In this document: positions 51,854 through 61,547 of the stretch, piece by piece | How the letters are laid out: every line of letters starts with the position of its first letter | How positions within the stretch are numbered: the stretch's first letter is position 1 | Source of the DNA: Flavobacterium sp. ASV13 | GTDB lineage: Bacteria; Bacteroidota; Bacteroidia; Flavobacteriales; Flavobacteriaceae | NCBI RefSeq assembly: GCF_000745775.1 | Contig: NZ_JQJY01000004.1 | Coordinates: forward strand, 1 to 64,000 | Direction: 5' to 3' | DNA length: 64,000 bases | Program-made: the position numbers and the translations under genes | The notes under the pieces: model-generated | Seen by the model: the letters and a program-made list of their open reading frames with translations, nothing else | Told to the model about the DNA's origin: nothing | Database searches by the model: none

Positions 51854-54598
51854 TTACACAGTTAATAAAAATTTTGACAGGTTTTCGTCCTGAGTAAGGT
51901 TTAGTTTCTTTCTTAAGCGATATCTGTGCAATTCTACACCTCTAAAAGAGATGTTCATCATAGGCGCAATTTCCTTTGAAGAAAGGTTCATTTTTAGATA
52001 AACACAGAGCTTTATATCCTTTGGAGTCAGATTTGGGAATTTCTTGGAAAGATTAATAATAAACTCATTGTGGATTTGATTCAGATTGGTTTCAAAAATC
52101 TCCCATTCGTGTTTATTTACTTCATTAATTTTAATTGCTTTTTTGATTTCGCTTTTGAGTTTATTGAAATCCTTTTCAGAGTCCAGAATATTTTGAATAT
52201 TCTCAATCATTTCACTTTGCTTTGCAATAGATAATGATTTACCCGCAACTTCTGAGGATTTGGTTTGCAATTCCAATTCTAAAATATGTTTCTCATATTC
52301 CTGAACATTCAATTCATTCTCTTTTTTCAATTCCATTTCAAGAATTTCACGCTGGTGTTTCAACTCTTCTGCCTGCAATTTTAATTTTTGAGTATATCGA
52401 AGTTTATTCCATTTGTAATAAAAGAACAATACGGCTCCTATCACCAATAAATAAAGCAGAATCATCCAAAATGAAAAATACCACGGTTGTGCTACTTTGA
52501 ACTCGAATGTTGCAACATTATCATAATTTGCTCCGTCGTGTTTAAAAATTTCGACAGAATGAAAACCACTGTTAAGATTATTTAAGACAATTGTCCCATT
52601 TGAAATTGGAATATAATTTTTGCTTCCATTTATCTGGTAAAATAAATTTGGTTTACTTGCTCCATAAATTCCTGAAATCACATTAATACGTAATTCAGTA
52701 TTGTGTTTTATTTTACCTTCATTCGGCAACAAAATATTATTGTTGAATGCTTCAACTTTTACTCCTTTATTTTGCTTGTTTTCATATGATAGCTGCAACG
52801 AAATAAAACCATCATCAAGATTCATTAAATAATGATTTTTGCTTTTGAAGATGCGCAGGTTTTCATTAATTAATTTTCCTTTATAATATTTCTCCTGGAT
52901 CATATTCCATACAAACTTATTTCCGTTTGCATAAATATGATATAAGATTCCTTCCTGAAGTACTATAAAATGGTTCTCATCGATAGCAACAACATCAGAA
53001 ATATTTTTAAAGTTTGTATTGAACAATTCATTCTCTTCTAATTTATTTGAAATCGAATTGAAAGTGTACCAAACATTATTAATCAGAAAAAGAATTTCTT
53101 CTCTAAACTCAAAAATCTTAACGCCAAAGTCATTTTCAATTTTACTTTGCTGTGTGATATTTTCGACTTTTGTCGTTTTAAAATTATCATCAAAAAGAAC
53201 TCTATATAATCCGCGGTAATTATCTGCTGCCCAAATTTCATTTCTTTTGTTCTGGGCAACATATTTTATTGGTTTTGAAAGGTCATTCAACTTGGAACTT
53301 TCTGTTAGTTTTGAAGCATTATTATAAACTAAAATTCCGCTGTAAGTCGATTGAAAATAGGTGTCATTAATAATACTTTTTGATAAATTCCATCCACCGC
53401 TGACATTATTGATTTTTGTCAATGCACCATTTTCATAAACAAAAGTTCCGTCATTATGACCTATAACATATTTATTGCCAATTTTTGTAATATTCCAGCC
53501 TTGTCCTTGTGTATTAGGCAACATTTTAAAATTACCAGAATCAAATTCAAAAATACCGTGATTTGATGCAATTAAATATCCTTTATCGATTGTGGCAACC
53601 GAATAAACAGAGCCTAAAATACCCGAATTGTCATAAAAAAAGGAAATTGGCGAATTTACCTCAACATGTGCAATTCCGTTATCAAGTCCGAGCCACAAAT
53701 CTTCTTCTTTATCAAAACCAATGCATAAAACCGAATTGTTCATCAAAACATTGTTTCGGTCAATATTTTTAAAAGTCTGAGTACTGAAATCATAAATAAA
53801 AACGCCTTTATTTCCTGTTCCAATGACCAATTTATTGTTTTTAATAAATTTTGCAACATTAATTCCCGTTCCTTTCAGCGTTTCATTTAATGGATTATTC
53901 CAAGCTGATAATCCATTTTTTTCAACAATAAAAATTCCTTTTTTATGAGTGAAAATATAAGTTTTGCCTTTGTACTTTTCGATAGCGTGAACAACCGTGT
54001 TTTTTAAAACATTCCAACCTTTCGGATTTGCAATTTTTGATCCGTTCATTCTAAAAATTCCTTTGTCGACAGAAGCTACATAGAGATTTTGATCGACAAC
54101 AAAACAATAGGAAATTAAAAAAGGGAATTTGATTTTTTTAATATGTTTTCCATCATAAATAAAAACATCATTAAAAGATTGAAAATACAATGAACCATTG
54201 AATCTAAAAATTTTCCAGATTTCTTCATTGTCTTTTTCATCAAACAAACGCAGATTTTTGGTGATGGAAACGTAATGCATTTTTCCATCTTTTCTTTGCC
54301 AATAACCAAACTCTTTATAAGAACCGGAATAAATTCGATCTCCTTCAATTAAAATGGAGCGAATGATTGTTTTATTGGGCAATGAATATTTTTCCCAAAC
54401 AACACCATCATATCGTAATAAATAGTGATTATTAGCAAAATACATGGCTTTGTCCTGTCCTTGAACAATATTCCAGATTTGATTATCGCCCTGATAATCT
54501 GATTTATTGTAATTTTCAACAAAAGGAAGTAATTCTTGTGCTTGTAAGTTCGAAGCAATGAAAAAGAAGAAGAGTAATTTAAAAAGTATCGATTTCAA
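51854..54598 (-). CDS. Propeller / triple-Tyr membrane regulator with LuxR-type HTH
   Basis: This protein has about 914 residues if the TTG at 54598 is used, which gives a clean signal peptide (KSILFKLLFFFFIASNLQAQ after the start). The upstream TTG at 54631 lies before the promoter. The periplasmic part (to about 730) is made of two-component-regulator propeller repeats such as DKEEDLWLGLDNGIAHVE, then a Y_Y_Y-like domain. A membrane helix (FWMILLYLLVIGAVLFFYY) and a long coiled coil lead to a C-terminal HTH (LTPKDIKLCVYLKMNLSSKEIA, then the recognition helix with HRYRLRKKL). There is no kinase domain, so it probably senses glycan and binds DNA directly to control the PUL. Confidence 0.88.
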   Translation of the reverse strand: MKSILFKLLFFFFIASNLQAQELLPFVENYNKSDYQGDNQIWNIVQGQDKAMYFANNHYLLRYDGVVWEKYSLPNKTIIRSILIEGDRIYSGSYKEFGYWQRKDGKMHYVSITKNLRLFDEKDNEEIWKIFRFNGSLYFQSFNDVFIYDGKHIKKIKFPFLISYCFVVDQNLYVASVDKGIFRMNGSKIANPKGWNVLKNTVVHAIEKYKGKTYIFTHKKGIFIVEKNGLSAWNNPLNETLKGTGINVAKFIKNNKLVIGTGNKGVFIYDFSTQTFKNIDRNNVLMNNSVLCIGFDKEEDLWLGLDNGIAHVEVNSPISFFYDNSGILGSVYSVATIDKGYLIASNHGIFEFDSGNFKMLPNTQGQGWNITKIGNKYVIGHNDGTFVYENGALTKINNVSGGWNLSKSIINDTYFQSTYSGILVYNNASKLTESSKLNDLSKPIKYVAQNKRNEIWAADNYRGLYRVLFDDNFKTTKVENITQQSKIENDFGVKIFEFREEILFLINNVWYTFNSISNKLEENELFNTNFKNISDVVAIDENHFIVLQEGILYHIYANGNKFVWNMIQEKYYKGKLINENLRIFKSKNHYLMNLDDGFISLQLSYENKQNKGVKVEAFNNNILLPNEGKIKHNTELRINVISGIYGASKPNLFYQINGSKNYIPISNGTIVLNNLNSGFHSVEIFKHDGANYDNVATFEFKVAQPWYFSFWMILLYLLVIGAVLFFYYKWNKLRYTQKLKLQAEELKHQREILEMELKKENELNVQEYEKHILELELQTKSSEVAGKSLSIAKQSEMIENIQNILDSEKDFNKLKSEIKKAIKINEVNKHEWEIFETNLNQIHNEFIINLSKKFPNLTPKDIKLCVYLKMNLSSKEIAPMMNISFRGVELHRYRLRKKLNLTQDENLSKFLLTV

Positions 54599-54616
54599 GA
54601 TATTCGTTTTTATAAT

Positions 54617-54624
54617 CAAAGATA
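54617..54624 (-). promoter_or_regulatory. -7 promoter element of the PUL regulator gene
   Basis: The minus strand reads TATCTTTG, an exact TAnnTTTG match. The predicted start of transcription is near 54610, about 12 nt before the TTG at 54598, which is why that start is preferred. Confidence 0.6.
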
Positions 54625-54653
54625 CTGACAAATATTTAATTTTAGGCGTAAAA

Positions 54654-54677
54654 AAAGCCTCTCTGATGAGAAGCTTT
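54654..54677 (-). terminator. Terminator of the pta-ackA transcript
   Basis: AAAGC-TTCTC and GAGAGGCTTT pair on the minus strand with one bulged base and a 4-nt loop, followed by a T run. It lies 23 nt after the ackA stop, just upstream of the PUL regulator promoter. Confidence 0.7.
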
Positions 54678-54700
54678 GTTATGTAAAATTGGTTTAAATC

Positions 54701-55885
54701 TTAACTGTTCAATAACTGATAAACCTGATTTGCAATTTCATACTCTTCATCTGTTGGCACAACCAAAACTTTAGTTTTTGAATTGACTTTATTGATTTCT
54801 CTGACTTCTTTTGAACGAATTTGATTTTTTTCAGAATCAATTTCAATTCCAAAATAATCCATATCAGTACAAACTAGATTGCGCATATAAGATGAATTTT
54901 CTCCAATTCCAGCAGTAAAAACAATAGCATCTAATCCATTTAAAGCAGCTGCATACGCTCCAATTGTTTTCTTAATTCGATAAGCATTCATCAATAAAGC
55001 TAATTGGCAGTCTTTATTTCCTTTTGCTGCTTCTGATTCAATATCTCTCAAATCACTGTAACCTGTCAGACCGAGCATACCGCTTTGTTTTAGCAAAACC
55101 GCATTTACTTCATCTGGAGTATAACCTAAATTTTTTATCATATAAAAAACCACAGACTGATCTATATCACCCGCTCGCGTTCCCATAATTAATCCATTTG
55201 AAGGCGAAAATCCCATTGAGGTTTCAATACATTTCCCATCCTTAATTGCGGCCATACTACAGCCATTTCCTAAATGAATGGTAATTATTCTTGAATGATT
55301 TTCTAGAAATTTAATTGCTTTTTCAGAAACATATTTGTGGCTTGTTCCGTGAAAACCATAAACCCGAACTTTGTTTTCCGTTAAAAGGTAATTTGGAATG
55401 GCATACTTATAAGCTACTTCTGGCATTGTTTGATGAAAAGCGGTATCAAAAACTGCAATTTGCTCTGCCGAACTGAAAATTTCCTCTGCCACATTAATTC
55501 CTTCTAAATTTGCCGGATTGTGCAAAGGCGCCAATTCAAAAAGCTGTTTGATCTTTGCTTTTACTTTCTCGTCGATTTTTACAGTATCGCTAAAATCGCT
55601 TCCGCCATGCACTACGCGATGTCCAACCGCAGTAATTTCTGAAGTTGATTTTATAACACCTTTTTCAGCATCTAAAAGCATATTGGCTACTTTTTGCAGA
55701 CCTACTTTATGATTCGGAATCGGCAATGTTTCTTCATGTGAATTAGCCGAAGTTTTAAAAGTAATATTTGAAGTTTCTAAACCAATTCTGTCGATCATAC
55801 CAGAACAAATTACTTCATTTTCCGGCATAACCATTAATTGATATTTGATTGATGAACTTCCTGAGTTTATAATTAGTATTTTCAT
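54701..55885 (-). CDS. ackA: Acetate kinase
   Basis: AckA makes ATP and acetate from acetyl phosphate, or runs in reverse. The 394-residue protein has LIINSGSSSIKYQL at the start, VGHRVVHGGSDFS, the catalytic AVFDTAFHQTMPE and YGFHGTSHKYVS, IHLGNGCSMAAI and the GFSPSNGLIMGTRAGDID phosphate-binding segment, with a GIGENSSYMRN tail. The length is standard. It follows pta by 76 nt containing a tandem repeat; together they form the phosphotransacetylase-acetate kinase pathway. Confidence 0.97.
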   Translation of the reverse strand: MKILIINSGSSSIKYQLMVMPENEVICSGMIDRIGLETSNITFKTSANSHEETLPIPNHKVGLQKVANMLLDAEKGVIKSTSEITAVGHRVVHGGSDFSDTVKIDEKVKAKIKQLFELAPLHNPANLEGINVAEEIFSSAEQIAVFDTAFHQTMPEVAYKYAIPNYLLTENKVRVYGFHGTSHKYVSEKAIKFLENHSRIITIHLGNGCSMAAIKDGKCIETSMGFSPSNGLIMGTRAGDIDQSVVFYMIKNLGYTPDEVNAVLLKQSGMLGLTGYSDLRDIESEAAKGNKDCQLALLMNAYRIKKTIGAYAAALNGLDAIVFTAGIGENSSYMRNLVCTDMDYFGIEIDSEKNQIRSKEVREINKVNSKTKVLVVPTDEEYEIANQVYQLLNS

Positions 55886-55896
55886 TTTTTTTAAGG

Positions 55897-55928
55897 TGCT
55901 AAGGTTCTAAGATGCTAAGATTCTAAGG
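55897..55928. repeat. Tandem 16-bp repeat between pta and ackA
   Basis: TGCTAAGGTTCTAAGA (55897-55912) and TGCTAAGATTCTAAGG (55913-55928) are adjacent copies with two differences; partial copies flank them on both sides. Confidence 0.75.
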
Positions 55929-55961
55929 CACTTAGTATGTTATTTCATTTTTAAATTTGTA

Positions 55962-58055
55962 TTATAATCCCTGCGCCTGAATGGCTGTAATTACAACTGT
56001 ATTAATAATATCGTCAACTGTACAACCACGGCTTAAGTCGTTTACAGGTTTGTTTAAACCTTGAAGCATCGGTCCAATTGCCAAAGCTCCGGTTTCTCTC
56101 TGAACGGCTTTGTAGGTATTATTTCCTGTATTTAAATCCGGGAAAATCAATACGCTCGCTTGTCCTGCAACTTCTGAATCTGGCATTTTGCTTTTTCCGA
56201 CAGCGCGATCAACTGCGGCATCATATTGAATTGGGCCTTCAATTTTTAAATCTGGGCGTTTTTGTTTTACGATTTCTGTAGCCGTTCTTACTTTGTCCAC
56301 TTCATCCCCTTTTCCAGATGCTCCAGAAGAATACGAAAGCATAGCAATTTTTGGTTCGATTCCGAAAGCAGAGCTCGATTCTGCTGATGAAATTGCGATT
56401 TCTGCCAACTGTTCTGCAGTTGGATTTGGATTAATGGCACAATCACCAAAAACAGAAACTCTATCTTCCAGACACATGAAAAACACAGAAGAAACTACAG
56501 ATGAATTTGGTTTTGTTTTGATAAACTGCAAAGCGGGCAAAATAGTATGTTGTGTGGTATGCGCTGCTCCCGAAACCATTCCATCTGCATGACCTTTATA
56601 GACCATCATAGTTCCGAAATACGACACATCTTCCATTAAATCTCTTGCCATTGTAATGCTTACGTTTTTTGCTTTTCTAAGCTCATAATACGTATTGGCA
56701 TAATCCTCATACAACGGAGATTCTTTTGGATTGATGATATTGACTTTTGAGAAATCAAATGTAAGTCCGAGTTCAGCAACCTTGCTTTCAATTTGTTTTT
56801 TGTCACCAATTATAGAAATATCAACTACATTCATATCCAATAATCTTGATGCAGCAGTAATAATTCTGTCATCATTTCCTTCTGGCAGTACAATATGTTT
56901 TCTGTGCTGTTTAGCTCTTTTTACCATGTTGTACTGAAACATTTTCGGTGTCATTCCTTCGGGTTCAAACGTTATTACACGTTCAGATAAAGCTTCTATT
57001 TGAACGTATTTTTCGAATGTACTTATCGAAGTTTCAATTTTATGCGTGTTATTAGCATAAATTTCTGATTTTATCGAACCGATTTTATTTGTAATATTAT
57101 ACGTTCCGCCATCAACCGCAATAATTGGAACAATGGCCGAAAGTCCTTCAATTAGTTTTAAGATACTTTCTTCCGGAACAATATTTCCTGTCAAAATAAT
57201 TCCTGAAATAGTTGGATAATTTGCTGATTCATTGGCCTGTAAAGCACCCAAAATAATATCTGATCTATCTCCTGGAGTAATTACTAAAGCATTGTTATGC
57301 AAATGAACCAAATAGTTATGCAATTGCATCGCTCCAACGCTGTAATGCCCAATTTCATTATTTAGATAGTTTTCTCCAAATAGAACTTTGGCACCTAGCT
57401 CATTTACGATTTCCTGCATTGTAGGATTATCTAGACTCGATATTAGCGGAATTGTATTAACCAAAACATTTGGAGGAAGGCTTTTTTGCAGACTTTTTGT
57501 TACCAATTTGATGTTTTCTGGCTGTACTTTATTAGCAAAAACTGATAAAACCTCTACCTCTTTTACTTTAAAAGAATCATAAACCAGATATAAGCTGTCT
57601 ACTAATTCTTCAAGTGTTTTTCCAACTCCTGAGCCAATGATAATTGTTGGAATTCCAAGATTTTTAGCAATTAAAACATTTAAATCTAATTCAATTGATG
57701 TTCCTTCGCCAGTAAAACTAGTTCCTTCGACCAAAACAAAATCAAAGCGATCTTCGAGTTTTTTATATTTTTCAATAATCAGGTCTAAAACCTCCCCTAT
57801 TTTGCCTTTATTTTTCTTCTTGATCAGTTTGCTTTTTGTAATCGCATAAGCATCTTCAAACTTAATATCAAGATTAAAATGAGACAAAACAGTCTCAATA
57901 TGATTATCTTTTTCTCCGTCTACAAAATCTTCAATTATTGGCCTAAAATATCCCACTTTGGCCGTTTTGCCAATCAAAATGCTCATCACTCCCAGCGTAA
58001 TAATTGATTTTCCGCTATTGTGATCACTTGTGGCAATATAAATTGCTTTGCTCAT
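55962..58055 (-). CDS. pta: Phosphate acetyltransferase
   Basis: Pta interconverts acetyl-CoA and acetyl phosphate. The 697-residue long form has an N-terminal BioD-like P-loop domain (IATSDHNSGKSIITLG, Walker-like), a central DRTGG domain (about 210-330, NALVITPGDRSDII) and the C-terminal PTA_PTB domain (about 370-697) with VLPEGNDDRIITAA, DGMVSGAAHTT, AMLSYSSGASGKG and LIFPDLNTGNNTYKAVQR. The length is as for E. coli-type Pta. It is upstream of ackA on the same strand. Confidence 0.97.
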   Translation of the reverse strand: MSKAIYIATSDHNSGKSIITLGVMSILIGKTAKVGYFRPIIEDFVDGEKDNHIETVLSHFNLDIKFEDAYAITKSKLIKKKNKGKIGEVLDLIIEKYKKLEDRFDFVLVEGTSFTGEGTSIELDLNVLIAKNLGIPTIIIGSGVGKTLEELVDSLYLVYDSFKVKEVEVLSVFANKVQPENIKLVTKSLQKSLPPNVLVNTIPLISSLDNPTMQEIVNELGAKVLFGENYLNNEIGHYSVGAMQLHNYLVHLHNNALVITPGDRSDIILGALQANESANYPTISGIILTGNIVPEESILKLIEGLSAIVPIIAVDGGTYNITNKIGSIKSEIYANNTHKIETSISTFEKYVQIEALSERVITFEPEGMTPKMFQYNMVKRAKQHRKHIVLPEGNDDRIITAASRLLDMNVVDISIIGDKKQIESKVAELGLTFDFSKVNIINPKESPLYEDYANTYYELRKAKNVSITMARDLMEDVSYFGTMMVYKGHADGMVSGAAHTTQHTILPALQFIKTKPNSSVVSSVFFMCLEDRVSVFGDCAINPNPTAEQLAEIAISSAESSSAFGIEPKIAMLSYSSGASGKGDEVDKVRTATEIVKQKRPDLKIEGPIQYDAAVDRAVGKSKMPDSEVAGQASVLIFPDLNTGNNTYKAVQRETGALAIGPMLQGLNKPVNDLSRGCTVDDIINTVVITAIQAQGL

Positions 58056-58108
58056 AATTTATATTTTTAAACTAAATTTTTAATTTGCTGATGTTCTATT
58101 AATTGGCA

Positions 58109-59182
58109 TTAAAACCAACGTCTTTTTTTGAAATATATAATCAAGGCAACAACTAATAAAAACATGATTCCCATGACTATAAAATAGCCATTTTGAGTTT
58201 TGAGTTCTGGCATATTTTCAAAGTTCATTCCATAAACTCCAACTATGAATGTAAGCGGAATAAATATCGCCGAAATAATAGTCAGCGTTTTCATAATCTC
58301 ATTCATCTTTCGGCTTTGTTCCGAAAAATAAAAATTGGATGCACTTTCTAATGCACTCATGTCGGATTCAATTTGTTCCAAAAGTTCCAAACTCTTTTGA
58401 TGCAATCTGATAAAGAAATTAAAAGTTTCCTTCTGAATCAAGCCGTTATTTTCATCATCATCTTTAATTGTTTTCAGATAATACAACGAATCTCGAAGCG
58501 GCACAATGGAACGTTTTAAAAAATTAAAGTTATCTCTGTGATTTTCAATCTTTTCCAAAATAACTGGATGCGCTCCTTTTTTAGCTTGATTAATTAATTC
58601 TTCAATTTTATCTTCTTCATCTTCAATCGTAATGTAGAAATTTTCCATAACGGCATCAAGCAGTAAATAAAGAAGATAATCTACTTTTTTAGTTCTTACG
58701 ATTCCTGCATGTGTGCGAAGTCGCTCACGAATATGCGTAAAGAAATCACTTCGTTTTTCTTGAAATGAAATTAAGATTCCATCTTTTAAAATAAAACTAA
58801 GCTGCTCAACACTAATATTATCAGAATATTCAGAAGGCAAAAGTGATTTTATATTGAAAAATAAAATATTTGGCTGTTCTTCTAATTTAGTCCTTTTGGT
58901 TGTATTTAAAATGTCTGCTAAAAGGAAGTCGTCAAGCTTAAAATGTGTCCCAATTGTTTTAAGCAAGCCAATGTCATTTAAGCCATGAACATTTAACCAA
59001 TTGTTTTTAGTATAATCAAAACAAGAATTTAATGCTAAAACCGTAAACTTATCATATTCAACAACATCTGCATCATCATATACAAAAAGTTGCATTTCGG
59101 TTTCATGTTCCTTATGTGTACCTGTGTACTCTAATGTTATATGCTGAACTTTGCGTCCTTTCTTGTATTTAATCTTTCTCAT
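58109..59182 (-). CDS. corA: CorA-family magnesium/cobalt transporter
   Basis: CorA forms a pentameric inner-membrane Mg2+ channel. The 357-residue protein has a large cytosolic N-terminal domain rich in acidic residues (about 1-290), the long stalk helix, and two C-terminal membrane helices (ISAIFIPLTFIVGVYGMNFE and GYFIVMGIMFLLVVALIIYF). The diagnostic YGMNFE selectivity motif is between them, and a KKRRWF basic tail ends the protein. It stands 53 nt upstream of pta, possibly with its own promoter. Confidence 0.96.
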   Translation of the reverse strand: MRKIKYKKGRKVQHITLEYTGTHKEHETEMQLFVYDDADVVEYDKFTVLALNSCFDYTKNNWLNVHGLNDIGLLKTIGTHFKLDDFLLADILNTTKRTKLEEQPNILFFNIKSLLPSEYSDNISVEQLSFILKDGILISFQEKRSDFFTHIRERLRTHAGIVRTKKVDYLLYLLLDAVMENFYITIEDEEDKIEELINQAKKGAHPVILEKIENHRDNFNFLKRSIVPLRDSLYYLKTIKDDDENNGLIQKETFNFFIRLHQKSLELLEQIESDMSALESASNFYFSEQSRKMNEIMKTLTIISAIFIPLTFIVGVYGMNFENMPELKTQNGYFIVMGIMFLLVVALIIYFKKRRWF

Positions 59183-59308
59183 TCATGAAAATTTACAATA
59201 GTAATATTACGAAAAAGATTTGGAATGGGAAATGACAATTGTCAGTTTGTAGAAACCTTAATGCAGAAAAACCGCAATGCTTTTCTACATTAATAAAAAA
59301 TTTGGCAT

Positions 59309-59341
59309 AAAAAAAAACCGAGTCATTTCTGACTCGGTTTT
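59309..59341 (-). terminator. dnaK terminator
   Basis: AAAACCGAGTCA (59314-59325) pairs with TGACTCGGTTTT (59330-59341) around a 4-nt loop, followed on the minus strand by a nine-T run. It starts about 21 nt past the dnaK stop. Confidence 0.9.
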
Positions 59342-59362
59342 CATATTCAATTTAAGAGTAAA

Positions 59363-61246
59363 TTATTTTACTTCTTCGAATTCAACGTCTTCAACATTGT
59401 CTCCAGATTGCTCTTGTTGTGGAGCAGCTTGTTGACCTTGATCACCACCTTGAGCGTACATTGCTTCTGTAGCTGTTTTCCAAGCTGCATTTACATTGTC
59501 TAATCCTTTTTGGATTGCTTCAAGATCTTGAGATTGGTGAGCAAATCTTAATTCAGTTAAAGCAAATTCGATAGCTGTTTTTTGATCGTCTGTCAATTTA
59601 TCTCCTAACTCTTTCAATTGAGATTCAGTTTGGAAAATAGTACTGTCAGCTTCGTTCAATTTCTCAGCTCTTTCTTTTGCAATTCTGTCTGCATCAGCGT
59701 TAGCTTCAGCATCTTTTTTCATTTTTTCGATTTCTTCAGCTGTTAATCCAGAAGAAGCTTCGATACGGATATCGTGAGATTTTCCAGTTCCTTTATCAGT
59801 TGCAGAAACTTTGATGATACCATTAGCATCGATATCGAAAGTTACTTCGATTTGAGGAACTCCTCTTGGTGCTGGTGGAATACCATCTAAGTGGAAACGA
59901 CCGATAGTTTTGTTATCAGCAGCCATTGCTCTTTCTCCTTGTAATACGTGGATTTCAACAGATGGTTGAGAATCAGCAGCAGTAGAGAATACTTGAGATT
60001 TTTTAGTTGGGATAGTTGTGTTAGACTCGATTAATTTAGTCAATACACCACCCATAGTTTCGATACCTAAAGAAAGAGGCGTTACGTCAAGTAACAATAC
60101 ATCTTTTACATCTCCAGATAAAACTCCACCTTGAATAGCAGCTCCAATAGCAACAACCTCATCAGGGTTAACACCTTTAGATGCTTTTTTACCGAAGAAT
60201 TTTTCAACTTCGTCAGCGATTCTTGGCATACGAGTAGAACCTCCTACAAGGATTACTTCGTCGATATCAGATGTAGATAAACCTGCATCTTTTAATGCTT
60301 TAGCAACTGGCTCCATAGAACGTTTTACTAAAGTATCAGATAATTGCTCAAATTTAGCTCTAGATAATTTTTTCACTAAGTGTTTTGGTCCAGAAGCAGT
60401 AGCAGTTACGTAAGGTAAGTTGATTTCTGTTTCAGCAGAAGATGATAATTCAATCTTCGCTTTCTCAGCAGCTTCTTTCAAACGCTGTAATGACATTGGG
60501 TCTAAACGTAAATCAATTCCTTCTTCAGATTTGAATTCGTCAGCTAACCAGTCAATAATAACTTGGTCAAAATCATCACCACCTAAGTGAGTATCACCAT
60601 TTGTAGATAATACTTCGAATACACCGTCTCCTAATTCAAGAACAGAGATATCAAAAGTACCTCCACCTAAATCGTAAACAGCAATTTTTTGATCATTTCC
60701 TTTTTTATCTAATCCGTAAGCAAGTGCAGCAGCAGTTGGCTCGTTGATGATACGCATAACTTTAAGACCAGCGATTTCTCCAGCTTCTTTTGTAGCTTGA
60801 CGTTGCGCATCGTTAAAGTAAGCAGGAACCGTAATAACCGCTTCAGTTACTGTTTGACCTAAATAGTCTTCAGCAGTTTTTTTCATTTTTTGAAGTGTCA
60901 TTGCAGACAATTCTTGAGCAGTGTATAAACGACCGTCAATATCCACACGTGGCGTATTGTTGTCACCTTTTACAACACTGTAAGGAACTCTTTTTGCCTC
61001 ATCTTGAGTTTCAGCAAAAGTGTGTCCCATAAAACGTTTAATAGAAGCAATCGTTTTTGTAGGATTCGTTACTGCTTGTCTTTTTGCAGGATCACCTACT
61101 TTAATTTCTCCACCTTCAACAAAAGCGATGATAGATGGTGTAGTTCTTTTTCCTTCTGCGTTAGGGATAACAACTGCTTCGTTACCTTCCATTACAGAAA
61201 CACAAGAGTTCGTCGTACCTAAGTCAATTCCGATTATTTTACCCAT
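59363..61246 (-). CDS. dnaK: Molecular chaperone DnaK (Hsp70)
   Basis: DnaK binds unfolded segments and cycles with ATP, DnaJ and GrpE. The 627-residue protein has the ATPase start [18 protein letters not shown], phosphate loop [14 protein letters not shown] and the [13 protein letters not shown] motif. The linker [19 protein letters not shown] leads to the substrate-binding sandwich and lid; a Gln-rich tail ends [10 protein letters not shown], typical of cytosolic DnaK. Codon use is strongly biased, as for a highly expressed gene. dnaJ and grpE are not next to it, as usual in Flavobacteriia. Confidence 0.98.
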   Translation of the reverse strand: MGKIIGIDLGTTNSCVSVMEGNEAVVIPNAEGKRTTPSIIAFVEGGEIKVGDPAKRQAVTNPTKTIASIKRFMGHTFAETQDEAKRVPYSVVKGDNNTPRVDIDGRLYTAQELSAMTLQKMKKTAEDYLGQTVTEAVITVPAYFNDAQRQATKEAGEIAGLKVMRIINEPTAAALAYGLDKKGNDQKIAVYDLGGGTFDISVLELGDGVFEVLSTNGDTHLGGDDFDQVIIDWLADEFKSEEGIDLRLDPMSLQRLKEAAEKAKIELSSSAETEINLPYVTATASGPKHLVKKLSRAKFEQLSDTLVKRSMEPVAKALKDAGLSTSDIDEVILVGGSTRMPRIADEVEKFFGKKASKGVNPDEVVAIGAAIQGGVLSGDVKDVLLLDVTPLSLGIETMGGVLTKLIESNTTIPTKKSQVFSTAADSQPSVEIHVLQGERAMAADNKTIGRFHLDGIPPAPRGVPQIEVTFDIDANGIIKVSATDKGTGKSHDIRIEASSGLTAEEIEKMKKDAEANADADRIAKERAEKLNEADSTIFQTESQLKELGDKLTDDQKTAIEFALTELRFAHQSQDLEAIQKGLDNVNAAWKTATEAMYAQGGDQGQQAAPQQEQSGDNVEDVEFEEVK

Positions 61247-61296
61247 TTTTTATATATTTAATTTTTGATTTAAATTTTAAACTCATGTGGCATAAG

Positions 61297-61311
61297 TCAA
61301 TCTTTGTGCCA
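61297..61311 (-). promoter_or_regulatory. dnaK: Weak sigma-54-like site upstream of dnaK
   Basis: The minus strand reads TGGCAC, 5 nt, TTGA, about 50 nt upstream of the dnaK ATG. The -24 half is perfect and the spacing is right, but the -12 half has GA where the sigma-54 consensus needs GC. The rest of the 301-nt spacer (61247-61547) shows no other signal apart from the opposite-strand -7 element. Confidence 0.3.
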
Positions 61312-61508
61312 AGATAAAAAACTAAATAAAATTGTCAGTTTTACTGTCGGGAGTTTAAAAATCATCTGACAACATGACATTTTAAATACCTGACATGTAT
61401 GGCATATTAGTATTTCAGCTGTCATTATATTCGACAAATTTTCCGGTTACGATATAATTACAAGGCAGTTATCTCTTTTAAAATCTCTTTTTTCCAAAAT
61501 AAAAAATC

Positions 61509-61516
61509 TATATTTG
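61509..61516 (+). promoter_or_regulatory. -7 promoter element of the thioredoxin-fold gene
   Basis: TATATTTG matches TAnnTTTG and lies 31 nt before the ATG at 61548. Confidence 0.5.
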
Positions 61517-61547
61517 AGATAATCAAAATTAATTAAAACCTTAAATC

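Noticed and set aside
54701..58055. ackA-pta pair as an unusual gene order
   Set aside because: A pta-ackA unit in this orientation is ordinary in many bacteria.
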